Source: Acanthaster planci
Lineage: Eukaryota; Echinodermata; Asteroidea; Valvatida; Acanthasteridae
DNA: 64,000 bases
NCBI RefSeq assembly: GCF_001949145.1
Contig: NW_019091518.1
Coordinates: forward strand, 434,318 to 498,317
Direction: 5' to 3'
Of this stretch, positions 49,001 through 61,445 are shown piece after piece. The translations under genes and the position numbers were made by a program. The notes under the pieces were generated by a model that ran no database searches, was not told the origin of the DNA, and saw nothing but the letters and a program-made list of their open reading frames with translations. Within the stretch, counting starts at the first letter, position 1. The number at the start of each line of letters is the position of its first letter.

Positions 49001-52000
49001 GGACACAAAAATGTCAAACTTTGGACCCCTAATAACTGCAGTTACCCACATGTACATGTACGTCATATGTGTACAAGTGAGGGATTTCTGACACTTCCCA
49101 CTGCATTCAAAATCCTGCACAACATTACCGGTAGCATGCCCCCAAGACAGTGACTCTTAAGTGCTGTATGCACAGTGCACATGTATATTTAGAATATAAT
49201 TACTCCATTTGCCAATGATAGAATAGGTTCAGCAGGTGCTGATTTAAGCTTGTGTGATTTCAAAATTACAAATTCCTAAATGCAACAATGGCTTGAATAG
49301 TTCCATGCTTCTTTGTGGATGTTGGGACCTTTCTGAAATGTTCCCATCGTCCCATTTCTCTTGCAAAATTTAATGATGCAGAACAAGCCTGCGATGTGAT
49401 CGTTGTGTCCCCAGTAGCACCTGGTAACAATGGATGTGTACAATGGCCGACATGGCGCTGCAGGTACATGTCGACGTATGCAGGCCACATATACCCGGTA
49501 AATTCCTCTTAAGCTCACATTCTGAAACATGCTCAGCAAGAAGAGTTACTATCAACCCCACCAGTGCAAACTCATTTGAACCGAGAGATCACTTTTCATG
49601 TACGTGAAAACGTATACAGCACCATGTCTGTGAATAATGCTGTTCTACTACAGTTCTTAAACAACATTTCTTCATGAAAAGATCCCACTTGTAAAGGTCA
49701 CATCATTATTTTAAAGGTCAAAAAGGTTGCTTTTGTTCCTCTACACACTCTTAAAAAGTAAAGCCCATCATTTGCCATCGGTGCATTGCGTTTGTCTGAT
49801 TTCAACTGCCCAACTAATATTTTATCAATCTTTTTTCAATCTGTACTTCCTTTCCTCATCACGTTTTGGAAAGTTTTCTTCTTACATCAATACACGCACC
49901 TGTCTCTACTAAAATATTTCCGACAGTTTGATTATAGTCTTGTTTCTAATGTCAGAATGTGCCTTGTGGTTGTTTTTGGTTATTTGAAGAAGGTAGCATC
50001 TGCTAAACTGAGAGGTTTTTAGAACGAGCCCATTTTATGTGGACAGATCAGTTACCGCTTGATTGGATGTGGTGAGTATTCAATGAAAGATGTGTGACAG
50101 GCCTGCATGTGCAACCACAGGAAGTCTGCAATGCAGTTCGATTTGCAAGGCTATGCAGCTGCACCACCAACAGATGGCCCATGAGGGCTAGATTTCAGGA
50201 AATCAATACTTCCATTCTTTCATAGAATTGCTAAATAGCAAAAAAAAGCAGCTATCACCATGACTACTTGAATCCAATCACATATACATGTACTGCACAT
50301 GATATAAATGGACTTGCAAACGAGATGCTCCCAAACCAAGACAATGACACATATCAATACACAGTTGACTCATTTATTGATATATCATGCAGCCCCAAAC
50401 TGCCAAGCTCAAATGTCATTATATTAGACACATATTTCTGAATTTCTTTTACGCATGTAGGAAATTGACAGATGTTCAGAAAATCATCAGAAACTTCAGA
50501 AATTATGAGAACTATTGGTGTGTTATATTTTTTGTTCAAAAAAACAAAAAGGAAATTTTACAAATTGTGAAAAAAATTAGATGTCAAACATTTTCAAAAA
50601 TCAATTGTTTAGAATCATGCCTCATGTAATAGCAATCAGGTCATAAACTAATACGCTCTCTTCTCAAGATAACTTCATTTAATATCATTTCTCCATCAGT
50701 TACACGTACCCCCCGATTACTTTATACATTTAAATGTTATATTCAATTTGCTGTAAAAAATTGTTTGTTTCCCAAAGACACCGTCTACTGCTCCCAAGTT
50801 CAAGGTACACCCTCACCGAACTGACTGTTAGAAACTCAAACCATTTGACAGTGCTTTTTATCAAGACTCAATGATATAAAATATTTCCTTTCTCTTCAAT
50901 GATCCAATTAATCAATTCCCAGTCATTAGAGTTTTTTAATTCCTTGAATGCTATTTTTCACCCCTTACTAATTTTTATGTCACATTATTTTTCTTACTCG
51001 AATTTTTAATCATGTGTTAACTAATTTGTCTTGTCATTACCTCCTCTGTGGAATTTTTAGGCATATATGTTTTTTTGATAACCATTGTTCGGGCTGACCC
51101 TACTGTAAACCAAATTTTTTAGCTCATGTGATTTTTTTTGGGTTCTTTTAATGATAATCCAAACTATCTATCTATGGGGAATTCAAGAAATTAGGGGTCC
51201 AAAAGTGTGACATTTTAGTGTCCCTGTTACATCTGACCTTTTTTATTTGACATGGAAATATCACCGAAAATGATTTCAAACTATTACTATTTGTTTGGCA
51301 GGTAATTTACATTAATTCATCACTCTTAAAAATCAGAAAATGTGTTCTGAACTTACAAAATGGTATGCCAGATGTGACAGGGACACACACAAAAATGGAC
51401 CCCTATTTTCTGGAATTACCCCTATCTTTTTATCTATCTTCATGTATAACAACTTCTTGAAGACCTAATATGCATAACAATAGAACATGCACAACAGGTT
51501 GTTTAATAAAGTAAATAAAAGTCACGGAAGTATACATATGACAGTTGATACACTACGAGAACATGTCCACGTAGCAATCACTTTCACTGTGGAGTGGTGC
51601 ACACATGTCCCTGTATCGTGCGTTTCTCAACTTCAACACATACTTTACAACAGTTACAAAAGCGGTCCATTTGTCCCCACATCCCCATGTAGCAACAGCG
51701 GGCCTGAAATTGTCTGTAAAAGTTACTGGTGAGTTTGGCATTAATGGGTTTTGTATCAACGAAGCTGCATTCACTGCCATGAATTGGCAAGCAATGACAC
51801 CCCTTCTGCTTTGCCCAAATTTATCAGCTAGGACAAAGCCGGTTTCTTTCTGTTCTCCTTACACCCAAGGCCTAGATTGTGGTGAAGTGGATGCGGTTTA
51901 GGATTTAATGCGGATACTCACTATTTGTCAGCAAATGATCCCACCACAGTGCCGACGATCATGCTGGATCCAAAGCCAGCCACAAAGAGCTGCTCTATCT

Positions 52001-52627
52001 GGTGCGACGTCATCCCATAATGCTCATATAGTGCATAGACGTAAGGCCCCTGCAGCCAATCAGCAGCTGACAAAAATTAACAGAAACCGATGACTGGTCA
52101 AAACTTGGAAAGTTTCACACTTTACAGAACCCATGCAAAATGACATCTCGGAAGGTTGAGATTTCTGTAGCTGTGTACATGTAGTTGCCATTTCAGCTAT
52201 GCTACAATTCAGAGGGGCTCATTTCAGGTCACGACTAAGCACGGATATGACAGGCCTACCGGCATGACCGGTACAGACATGCTAAGACAAAACAGTTACG
52301 GACCAAAGTGTCGAGCCAATAAATGTATGTGACCTACTCTGCCAATAAAAGGTATAATTTGTTGCATCTCTCGAGCCATCCTGGCATGAGGCCAATACTA
52401 CCAGATAAAGACCAACATTCAGTCACAACGACCCAGCTGCACCTGAAGTGATCGGACTTTCAGGAAAGTGTGGAATTCTTACCCATTGCCAACAGGTAGA
52501 CCACCAAATACCTGTGCTGAAATCTCCTGAATGCAGCATCATCTGAAGATGGTGCTGCAGAGCGTGTGTAGAGGTAGAGCAGGCTACAGCATACGCACAA
52601 GGCGTAGAAGGACGATACAAATATCAT
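37074..52627 (-). CDS. MFSD5: MFSD5, molybdate-anion transporter homologue
   Basis: Eleven coding exons join in frame (1395 nt, 464 aa): 52483-52627, 51922-52066, 48498-48666, 45681-45799, 44346-44482, 43373-43536, 41558-41683, 40543-40645, 39140-39207, 38235-38314, 37074-37212. MFSD5 is a 12-TM major facilitator protein linked to molybdate uptake; the human protein is of similar size. Family landmarks: LLAMAADWLQGPYVYALYEH, the motif-A-like ADKYGRR across exons 2-3, MIGRLLGGTATSILYSAFESW, LGLIQSLFEGAMYTFVLEWT, FECCVGIFWPSLGTMRGRYV, and STIMNFFRIPLNL. The last exon is a hydrophilic tail ending QPEVIDV. The assembly gap falls in the intron between exons 4 and 5, and the protein reads through without loss. 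A likely 5' UTR exon border lies at 52651. Introns hold several MITEs. Confidence 0.92.
38429..38655. mobile_element. MITE family M5, copy 1
   Basis: The ends gggtaattccagaaatta and taatttctggaaataccc are inverted repeats. The body carries tttgacatggaaatatca and aactattactatttgttt, shared with 51176-51424 and, inverted, with 48805-49047. It is non-coding and lies in an MFSD5 intron. Confidence 0.82.
39729..40314. mobile_element. piggyBac-type non-autonomous element
   Basis: The element is flanked by TTAA on both sides (39725-39728 and 40315-40318), the diagnostic piggyBac target. It has inverted termini ccacttgctgtcggg and ccccggcggcaagtgg. At 586 bp it encodes no recognisable transposase. 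An internal hairpin-like pair of accgggc/gcccggc blocks lies near the right end. It sits in the MFSD5 intron between exons 39140-39207 and 40543-40645. Confidence 0.8.
44868..45385. other. Assembly gap (518 N)
   Basis: A run of 518 unknown bases lies in the MFSD5 intron between exons 45681-45799 and 44346-44482. The flanking exons join in phase and in protein sequence (FGFV-SPFDVSMF), so no coding exon needs to be missing, though a repeat may be hidden there. Confidence 0.98.
47056..47365. repeat. Direct repeat pair of about 58 bp
   Basis: Units at 47056-47114 and 47306-47365 share tgtggacttgtgaacaaa, then tccacac, tgcaggaaagg and agacatt. They are about 80-90% alike and spaced by about 190 bp. 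The region also has several tgtccacag-like words. It is intronic in MFSD5. The origin is unknown. Confidence 0.6.
48805..49047. mobile_element. MITE family M5, copy 2 (inverted)
   Basis: It starts ggggtaattccagaaata and ends with cccctaataactgcagttaccc. The body is the reverse complement of copies 1 and 3 (agtaatagtttgg, tttccatgtcaaata). It is non-coding and lies in the MFSD5 intron just upstream of exon 48498-48666. Confidence 0.82.
51176..51424. mobile_element. MITE family M5, copy 3
   Basis: It starts ggggaattcaagaaattagg and ends with ctattttctggaattacccc. The body matches copy 1 in direct orientation, including gtccctgttacatctgac and aactattactatttgttt. It is non-coding and lies in the MFSD5 intron between exons 48498-48666 and 51922-52066. 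Confidence 0.85.
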
Positions 52628-54175
52628 GAGGGTACCCTGACCCCAACAGCTCTGCACAGAGTGAAAAATGGAAGTGAAAATACCAAATTAAAAAAATGAA
52701 TATTAACAGAGAACATGGTTGTAAGTACATACTCCCACGGACGTGAAAGCCGCGACAACTGTCATACATTCTGGAGAGACAAAATTGTGGCCAAACATTT
52801 GGCCAAGTAGAAAAAAACTCTGTTTTGCATGTTTTCTGTAAAAAAGAGGAAGCAGGGTTTTTCTTTCATTTTCTATTGCTTAGACTCCAAATAAATTGAA
52901 AGAGAGAAGTGGGAAGAGAAGTGAAAATAAAGGTTTGTTCAGGACATTTATAACAAGGTTTCACAACTGTGAAAAACATCAATTTTTTTTTTTTTGCAGC
53001 ACACACGTGTATGTTCATGCACAATTTTCGCAGCCACGACAAAGCATTTTGATCACAAGTGTTTCATTTGTGATTAGATTAGTTTATGTTTGTGCTTTTT
53101 CACCACATTTTTCTTCTTGATAGTAAGTTTTTAAAATTTTTTTTAAAGTTCTTAAATCCAATAGGATGATTTTCAGGGTTTTTACAATGTGCTTTGCCTC
53201 AAATGCATACTTCATTCCTTCCATTTTTCAGGGCCAATTCTTGGCAGGTATGAAGCAAAGTTCCTCTTTTTAACAAATGATTGCTATGCCTCATGTTTAC
53301 GTTGGGCACAATTAGACAATCAGAGCAACTGCTTGGTCTTGGCGTGGTAGGCTGATCTTGTTCCACAGTTTTTCGACAGTGAGTTTGTTGCACCCACCTT
53401 ACTACTTGCAGTTGTAGCAAAGTGGATGATGAGCCAATGTTACGACTTGATTTCAATCCATACAAGCGTTATTTTAAGCAATATAGACTCTGTTTTCTCA
53501 AATGTAGACCAGCCCTTGAAAGCCGTTTTACTAACATTTTTAACCTGTTTAACTTTTACAAGCATGACAAGGGGTGTGTCAATCCAAAATGACATGTATC
53601 TTTGCAGAATTGGAAAATGTATTTGAGGAGCCTTTCAGGGGAGGACATTGCTATGATGGAAGACAGGCATGTTCTTGTTCAGCACCTTGTGCAAAAATAT
53701 TGTAGGCCTACTCCATCCTGAGTTGATTTGTATTTGAATGAAATTCATTCATTGGATAATCAACTCAAGATGGGCAATGAAGGCGTAGGCCCTAGGCCAA
53801 CAATAAATTTGCGCAAGCGTCAAGATTGCTCTGAACATTTTCATATTGCTTAGACTTGCTGTGGTAACAGGGTCCTAGACTCAGGATTCCCCCAATTTTG
53901 CCATGATTGTACTTGGTCCGAGTAACTTGGACCCTCAAAATGTTTCTTTTCTTCCCAAATGTGAATAAACCTTACAATCATTATTGGAGTCTGCAATTCT
54001 CACTCGGTCCATAGCCGGGCGCATTAGACAGTTTACGGATTGTTTTGGGGGTGAATTCGGAGGATTTTGATTTGGGGTAGGAGCTATTTTGAGTGAAATG
54101 AATTAACGGAAGCAAAATAGCCTACGAAAGGTATTTGGATCCTGACTATCGCCCGACCATGTCCAAATGTTTAAA

Positions 54176-54323
54176 AAGGCAATCTGTAGGGTCCAAGTTA
54201 CTCTGACTAGATTGAACTCGAGTCAGAATGGTTGAAGACAGGCTCGCCCCACCCACATTTCCTGTGTGTACGCGCACATAACGTACAGGTACAATGTACA
54301 TGTATGTACTGGTACATGATGTA
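54176..54323. repeat. Left arm of a 148-bp inverted repeat
   Basis: It runs from aaaggcaatctgtagggtcc to ggtacatgatgta. Its reverse complement is found almost unchanged at 54400-54547, separated by 76 bp. The few differences lie in the tacatgta-rich part. It lies between MFSD5 and the TMEM79-like gene. Confidence 0.88.
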
Positions 54324-54399
54324 GGCTTACTGTACATGTTCTTCATGTAATGATTGGCCAGACAACTTAAGACAAAAAATAGTGAGAATAAAAGTATTG

Positions 54400-54547
54400 T
54401 ACATCATGTACCAGTACATACATGTACATTGTACCTGTACGTATGTGCGCGTACACACAGGAAATGTGGGTGGGGCGAGCCTGTCTTCAACCATTCTGAC
54501 TCGAGTTCAATCTAGTCAGAGTAACTTGGACCCTACAGATTGCCTTT
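54400..54547. repeat. Right arm of a 148-bp inverted repeat
   Basis: Begins tacatcatgtaccagtacat and ends ccctacagattgccttt, the near-perfect reverse complement of 54176-54323. Transcription across both arms would give a long hairpin RNA. I see no terminal target duplication that would prove a foldback transposon. Confidence 0.88.
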
Positions 54548-55934
54548 TGCATTTGCAACTGCTTACCTGCTCGATGAAAAGGTACTGCAAATGAGCAACT
54601 CTTACACAGCATTTGCGACTAGGGCATGTGCTTGACTTCCGAACCACGCAGAGCTAATTTTAATACTAATCACTGAATAGGCCTACATCATAGAATAAGT
54701 GCCGGGTATTTGTTTTGCTCGAGCTGCATGTACAGCTGATACACCAACTAGACATAAATCGACGCTTGGAGGCGCTACTCCCACTTTGAAGGTGCCACTT
54801 CCTTGCCCCCCCCCCCAAACCGAACTTTCCATAATGATGTGCCCTCTCCTGGGGCGGCGGCCGGGGTCCTGCTAAGAAATTTAATAAGGAAAAAAATCTG
54901 GTGAGAATCCACCTTAGTTTCAACTAGTGACCAAATCCATTCACCCATTAAGCGTCGACGTGGGTCCTCCAACAAGTACGCCCACCAGTTGAAACATGTT
55001 CCACAGTTATGCTTCTGTTGCCAAAATGAATAGTATTGTTATGAATTAAAAGTGCCAATGTATAACATTATACAAACGGTATACTGTGACCGAACGAGCC
55101 GTTGGTGTAATTAACGCCTGGTTGTCGCTTGCCCCCCCCCCCCGGCATGAGGCGAAGTAAAAATTAAAGTGCGCCCTCAGATCAGGCGCGCAAATGAACG
55201 AACCACGAAATTCAAACCTTGCTAGTCGCCCAAAAACCGATGTTTGACGGTGTCCGAATTACTTGGCTGCAGTTAGAAATTACAACTTGGCCGCAGCCAG
55301 TTTCCATAAAGTTGTATGCTATTTTAAGCCGCAGCTAAGTGATTCGGACTGAAGTTATGATCGACGTCGAGGTATTTAAATAATAAGCTTCGCCGGTGTT
55401 AACTCTAGCACGTCTTCAAGGTGGTTTTGCAGCCCAGAAGTCGTATGATAACGTAGGCTTTAGTTTGGTCGAGGCTATGGCAATGTATATAGGTTCATTG
55501 TTGACAGGGTTATTAATTAAGGGCATAGGCTGGTTTGGCTGCAATTTTCAAGGAAGCGGAACTCCATCTTCCAGCATTTCAATGAGGAAGGAAGTGCGCT
55601 CGTGAAAAGCAGAGATATACATGTACATCATTGCTATTTTACTTTCAGTCATTGTGTTTCAAAACCCAAGTACTTTCACCTTAATAAAATAACTTACTCT
55701 GCTGTTTGATTTTAAAAATAACATATGAACATGATCTCAAGCGGCACTCCCTTCTGCCAGCGGCCCCTGGTTATATTCTTGAACCCGGCGTAAACAGCCT
55801 CTGTCCAGGACGAGAGGTTATGAGTTCAGTCGAGTTGTTGGCCTTTGGCTGGCGAAGCTGAAGTGCATCCGTTACACTGATTAGAAGCAGGGAGTATACT
55901 TCGCGTGTTCGGTGACGAAAGAAACGTACCAGAG

Positions 55935-58900
55935 GTAAGGGGTTTTAATACTGAGCCGAGTTTTTCTGAAGACTGCTTTGATGTGAAACATGAAAGTGCC
56001 GGGAGTTGTGTTAGTCAGTTGAGTATTTTTCGTGTATGTCGGGTTGGATTAGGCTAAGGGATAGTGAAATATTGTTGCCGATAACTGCACAGTGTATTGA
56101 GGTTTAATCTGGTGTGATGACCCCAGAGGTTTTGGAGAATTTTAGAGCAAAACAGTTGGAACGCTTATGCTGGCAAAATTTGGAATTTAGTATTAAACAA
56201 AAAAGATCATAAATGCAAAACCAGTCGAGGATGGTGCAAACAGATACATCATTGCTGACACGGGTACTCGTGGATACTCCGTTTCAGGATCGACTTCCAA
56301 TATCTTAAATTTCTGCATTATATTTTTTGGCCTACTTCGACAAAAACATTTTTGCAAGAAGTAAAGAACCCGGGCCACGCGCCTGTGGAAATTACTAAGA
56401 ACGATGAAAGGAGATAAATTAATCTGCCTTTTCAGTTGACATACATGTAGGATATAAAACTGCGTTTGTGACAATTAAAGTGATCAGCGTGCATGTCAAC
56501 CCATAGAGTATTAGTGTCCTGATCATGGAAAAGTATCCAAACCTATATCACCGATTCAGATTTTATTGCAATAAGTTGGCTTATACTGGGAGCGTTCTAT
56601 CATGGAGGTAGAAATAATCTGGGTAAAGAGGTTTTTGATCAAGATTTGTGATTCTTCTCTCATGCTACAAAATGATCCTCAGTTTTGAAGGAAACGCAGT
56701 TAAGGAGATAATGAACCAGGATTGTGTCCGTGAGTGAAAATAATACATTTACTGCCTAATCACACAGTGACATAGATGCATAATAGGTAAAGTTCAAGCG
56801 CGATCATTGTCAACCACCAGTTGATTTTTCCTGGTACCCAGGAATAACATTTCACGCGGGTTAGGCCAATTCAAATTAATTCCTTGTTTATCATCCCCGC
56901 CCGACCGGATTTTCCCTAGCACCTCGACTTTTTTTGATTATTTCCAACTTCTTAACAAATTTCCGGCCCTTTTCAACCTTGCAGTTGTGTCTATACCACA
57001 AAAATTGTCTAGTCTTGCCGTCAACCATGACCGATTGATCTGATCATCCTGTTTTACGGAACACTCAGATTAAAATAGTGTACAAGAAAGGTATTTTAGA
57101 AATCTTAAAAGTCTGGAAAGTACTAACTTGAAATATCAAATGTCAAAGGTCCTCCCGGCCCAAAAATATAACTTTGAGTGATGATAAACAACAAATTGAT
57201 TTTAATCGGCCTTACCAAATATTGACAAAATGCTGTCGTTCAAGCTTGCTCATAGATGAAAATGCATCGCACGAAATGGGACTCTAAACTCGAAGAAGGC
57301 GGTATAACCATGCCATAATAAGTCCGGCATGTCATGAAATCTGACACTTTTTTGCAAGTGATTGAAAATGTACTTTTTTTGGTACGGGATATAAGCCTTC
57401 AATTACTTAAATTAAAAAATAATTGAATTCCGTATTGGTTTCACGAAGGTATATTGGTTAAGTTAAAATTCAGTCTCCACGCCTTACAAATTTTCCATTA
57501 TTTTATCCTACACTTTTTTATTTCCTTTTAATCAGACAACTAGGATACTTATTCGCAAGTCCCAACTTTATCACCTTTAGTGGAGAAAAATATGATTTAG
57601 AGTCAGCAATATAAATTAACTATTAAACTAGCTCTCATAAATACATCTTGCTATTCTTTATTGCCATTTTGGCCAATATACCTTCAAAAACTACACCCAA
57701 ACATTCGTTCATTGCAATGAAGCGAAGAAACCCCCGGCAACCTTTGTTTGAATGAAAAAAAGGTAAATAGGTAGGTCTTTCACCTTTAACCTACTGAGGA
57801 GAGGCGATCTGTACTACCAATGCTACGCGGCTGGACTTTGCCTGATCATTTGGGTCATCTTCCAAAATAACGCTAAAAAGCTGTCTGAATGTAATCACTA
57901 GTGCTTAGCATAATGTAGTGTTGATTAGAGTCAATATGCATTGGTCATAATATTTTTTTATACTAAAAGGACCAACAATAATAAATGCAAGTTGTATCAT
58001 ATTAAAAAATTGTTTATTACTACCTTCCTGAGTGTAAAGGGGTTTTGCATAACTGATAGTAAACCATCAGAAATTACATTGTTATAATTTGGCCATCACC
58101 ATTCTATTCAGGGACATAATCATGGACCCCTCCCCAGTGCATTTTGTACCGAGCAGACAAAAAAAGTATAGTGTCGGCGTCTGCCGTGTCTGCCAAGAGG
58201 AAATGCAGAAGTGTAGGCCAAAGTATTGATTGAAACAAATCTCTTCAGTTGACATTTAATTCAATGTTAACGGCAGACACCGTAGATACTGCCCTCCGGT
58301 CCCACCTCGATTTGCTTCCGTCATGTTACATCTTTTTCAGTTCCAAGCGTCTGGAAAATTTCAGAATTCTCCCCCTTAACAATCCCCCAGCTCCAATTTT
58401 CACCAAAGGATTTACATCGACCTGCACCAAATTGTTCCTCGATCGGCACCGTGGGTTGACAGGCTTTACTTAGGAAGACTGATTCACCAGGTATGCACAA
58501 GTGCATCAAAAGCAAGCACGGATCTACGAAAACTCCACTCCGTGGCATTCACTTTTCACCACTTTTTATCATGCGTGCGTTTCTGCAATTATCGCGTAAT
58601 GTTATGGTGGTTGTGTACATAACGACACGTAATTTCCAGCAATCGCGTGCGTGTAACCTCAACGTACGAAGTATCATTGATGAAGTACATGCTAGAAAAT
58701 GCAAAGGATTTCCCAAAAGATGTTGTTTACTGGTCTCCGTAAAGAATCACATTTTAAGTCTCCAACTTTATTTTTCCGTGGTGATAGCACTTGAAAATCT
58801 TTCTTATCTAGATGTTCGTCCTTTGCATGTTAATCACAGTATGTCGCACTATAAGGGGCATATTTTACTTTTTTTTTTTTACTCAATTGCATGTTATGGA

Positions 58901-58963
58901 AATAGCTGTAAATTCACACAAGTAACTGATTAACTGTGTTACAATGTTACTTTTTCGTCACAG
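55935..58963. other. Probable long 5' intron of the TMEM79-like gene
   Basis: If the donor at 55934 is used, this whole stretch is one intron ending at the cacag acceptor at 58963. I see no convincing coding exon inside it. Open frames such as 58493-58933 have no family signature and no matching splice sites. Confidence 0.35.
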
Positions 58964-58972
58964 GATTTTACC

Positions 58973-59875
58973 ATGGCCATAGCGACCGTCTCTAGGCAAC
59001 AAGGTCAGAGCATGGTGCTCTTTTTCATTGGCACTGGAGCAGTATTCGTGTTGTGTACGGTTTACGTTGGTCTCAACTACGTGCCCATCAATGTGCCGAA
59101 TGTAACGAGCTTGTCTGAGCGGTTGGTGTTAGCTTCGCGGTGGCTAGTGTTGTCGCTCCTTCCAATGATATATGGTGTGGTGGTAAGTCTATCCGCTTCA
59201 GCAGAAGTGCCCCCTTATCGTATGGAGGACCAAAGTAGACAATCCCCATTTCGTATTTTCTGCTAGTAGATTTTGAGGTTTTTAGAATTTGGCTGTGAGT
59301 GACCCCCCCACATGAATTTTCTGCTAGCGCCTAATTTGGATCGTCTTTTGATGACTCCAGCGATGCCCCAAAAACTGGCTGACTGAATACTTGAAACGAA
59401 CGTTTCAATTTCCAGTTGACCAGTTTTCTGTTCGAAATCTCTCGATTACATGGTCATGGCAGAGCTGCGGTACCAGATTCATCATTGTTGCTATTTTTCC
59501 CGATAGAATATCGCATTTACTCGGTTTAGCAACATCGAGACAGCAGGTATCAACCCGTCCCTTGTGATCTCAGAGCACCTCACGGGCATGAAACAACGTG
59601 CTCTGCAGAACACCTTGGAGCAAACAGTGATCCACGTCGCTGCTGTGTTGGCTCTGAGCACTTACCTAGAAGGCGACAGACTGAAACTCGTACCGATTTC
59701 CGTGTTCTTGTTCCTGTGTGGACGGGTGACATTTTACATTGGGTACCTGGGTACGAGAAATCCCTTGTATCGTGCTTTCGGTTTTGCTACCACCTCCATA
59801 ACCAATATCGCTGTGATTGCCTACGGATTGTACTATCTGTTTTCCAGCGGGGTCGGACAAGGATTCTCTAGTTGA
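58973..59875 (+). CDS. TMEM79: TMEM79/MAPEG-like four- or five-TM protein
   Basis: Two exons, 58973-59182 and 59507-59875, both phase 0 at the junction, encode 192 aa. The ATG follows an AG acceptor by 9 bases in a strong context (accATGG). Predicted TM segments: SMVLFFIGTGAVFVLCTVYV, LVLASRWLVLSLLPMIYGVV, VIHVAAVLALSTYL, VPISVFLFLCGRVTFYIGYL, and a C-terminal ITNIAVIAYGLYYLF. The segment RALQNTLEQTVIH followed by RVTFYIGY and NPLYRAFGF resembles the MAPEG fold, as in TMEM79 (mattrin). Vertebrate TMEM79 has a long hydrophilic N-terminal extension that is absent here. MAPEG enzymes act on glutathione or eicosanoids, while TMEM79 has trafficking and membrane-signalling roles; which applies here is unknown. 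The symbol is a tentative homology assignment. Confidence 0.7.
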
Positions 59876-61445
59876 GGGAGTGTGGAAGTCGAAAATAGCC
59901 TTTAATCCAGAACAAAATGCTTTTAGATAATACAGAAGTGGTGACATATTTGTGTTATTGGATCAATGTACCGATACAAGTAGCATAGCAGCAGGACGAG
60001 GAACTTTCCTATAGAATGGATTTCCATTGATCATGTTTGAGACGTTTGAGCATTTTCTGTAAAAAAGTTGTTATTTTGAGAGCTAACTTTTCAGAGACGC
60101 ATTGCCATCGCTGGGGGTCAGGATTATTGTGTAAATGTTCTATAAACCTGCTAATTTATGATGAAAACGAAATATTGTATTCTGATGGACAAGTAGCATA
60201 AATTATAGAAAGTTAGGACCTCAAATGGAATTTAAGTCTTGCCGAAATCAACCAGAGAGATGCGGCTTGTCACGTAAGCCTACGGCAAAGTACGTCGCGT
60301 ATAAGCTTAGAAAACTGGGCCTACGTTCAGCACGAGAAAACGTCTACAAAAATTTCCATTCTTAGTCTTACTTCGATAAGAGTGTTTGCAGCATCAAAAG
60401 ATCATGAATAACCACCGGAGCGGCACTTCATAGTTCAAACTGAGGAAACTGAGTTAAATTTTAGAACTATGTTTAGTAAGAGTATGAACACCACGAGAAG
60501 GCGTGACGTGTCGAGGCAAGTTAGACTTGTCCCAAGTCTGACCGCCACATCTGTTGTAAACCATCCGCGTGGCAGGTTTTTCAACAAACAGGAATGCGCA
60601 CATTGTCTGAGGTACATGTATTTATGGATTTGGTCAAGAAATATCTGCTATTGGTGGTATGCTCACAGATATGTACTACATTATGATTTTCTTTAAAGCA
60701 CATTTATTGTAAATCTGGATTATTTTTAACTCTTTAATCAAATGTTTTCGATGTTCAATCGTTTGCGATAATTTTTAGGTGCACTTTTGTCCAAGGTTTA
60801 CCCTTCACTCAATCATCAGCCAGATCGTCACTTCGACGATTTGGACTGTCTTCACGATGTCGCTAAAAGCCGTTGCTTCCTCCAAAGACTCCCGTCAAGT
60901 TCTTGCGTTTGTTATTTGTGATACTGAATTTTGACTCTCTGCTGTCCAGCGACCCTTTGCACTCAGACCACTGCACCTTATTGATTGTCCGCTCATGTAC
61001 CACGAGCCCTTCCATGTCTACGCTAGAAAAGGTCCAACGATATGACGTGCGTCCTCACAATTCCCCCTTATATAGTTTTGTCACCATGTCTTGCCGAGAG
61101 AGGCCGAGAGTTTCGCGACCAAAATGTGAACCCAATGGCAGCTTGAGCTGCAAGCATACGTAAGACAGGAGCCTATAAGGCCACTTGGGTTTGGCCTGTT
61201 TGCTTAATGGCTTTGTTCCAGTCAGAATTTCAAGGCTTACTCACAATCATTTCTTTATATTGGTTAGCATTTCAGTATAAACGCTACGGTGAACACGCTG
61301 GTGTCATAATAGGTCATGTCCGCCGTATCGAGGTTTTGTGACGATTCTATATACATATATGCATTGTATTTCCATGGCCGAACCGCAGTGAGAAGCCGTA
61401 ACCGCGCATGTAGGACGACGATTCTCGTTCAGGACACGGCCTGCC
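59876..61445. other. Region between convergent TMEM79-like and SLC16-like genes
   Basis: The two genes converge here, so this stretch should hold both 3' UTRs. No exon or RNA gene is recognisable. I saw no canonical AATAAA soon after either stop codon. Confidence 0.4.

Larger units (their letters stand above)
52652..55934. promoter_or_regulatory. Probable shared upstream region of MFSD5 and the TMEM79-like gene
   Basis: MFSD5 (minus) and the TMEM79-like gene (plus) point away from each other. A good plus-strand donor (accagag|gtaagg) at 55934 could end a 5' UTR exon of the latter, and a minus-strand donor (GCAGA|GTAAGT) near 55695 could end a 5' UTR exon of MFSD5. If both are real, the start sites lie within a few hundred bases. 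Apart from the inverted repeat and poly-C runs near 54809 and 55133, I see no other feature. Confidence 0.3.
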
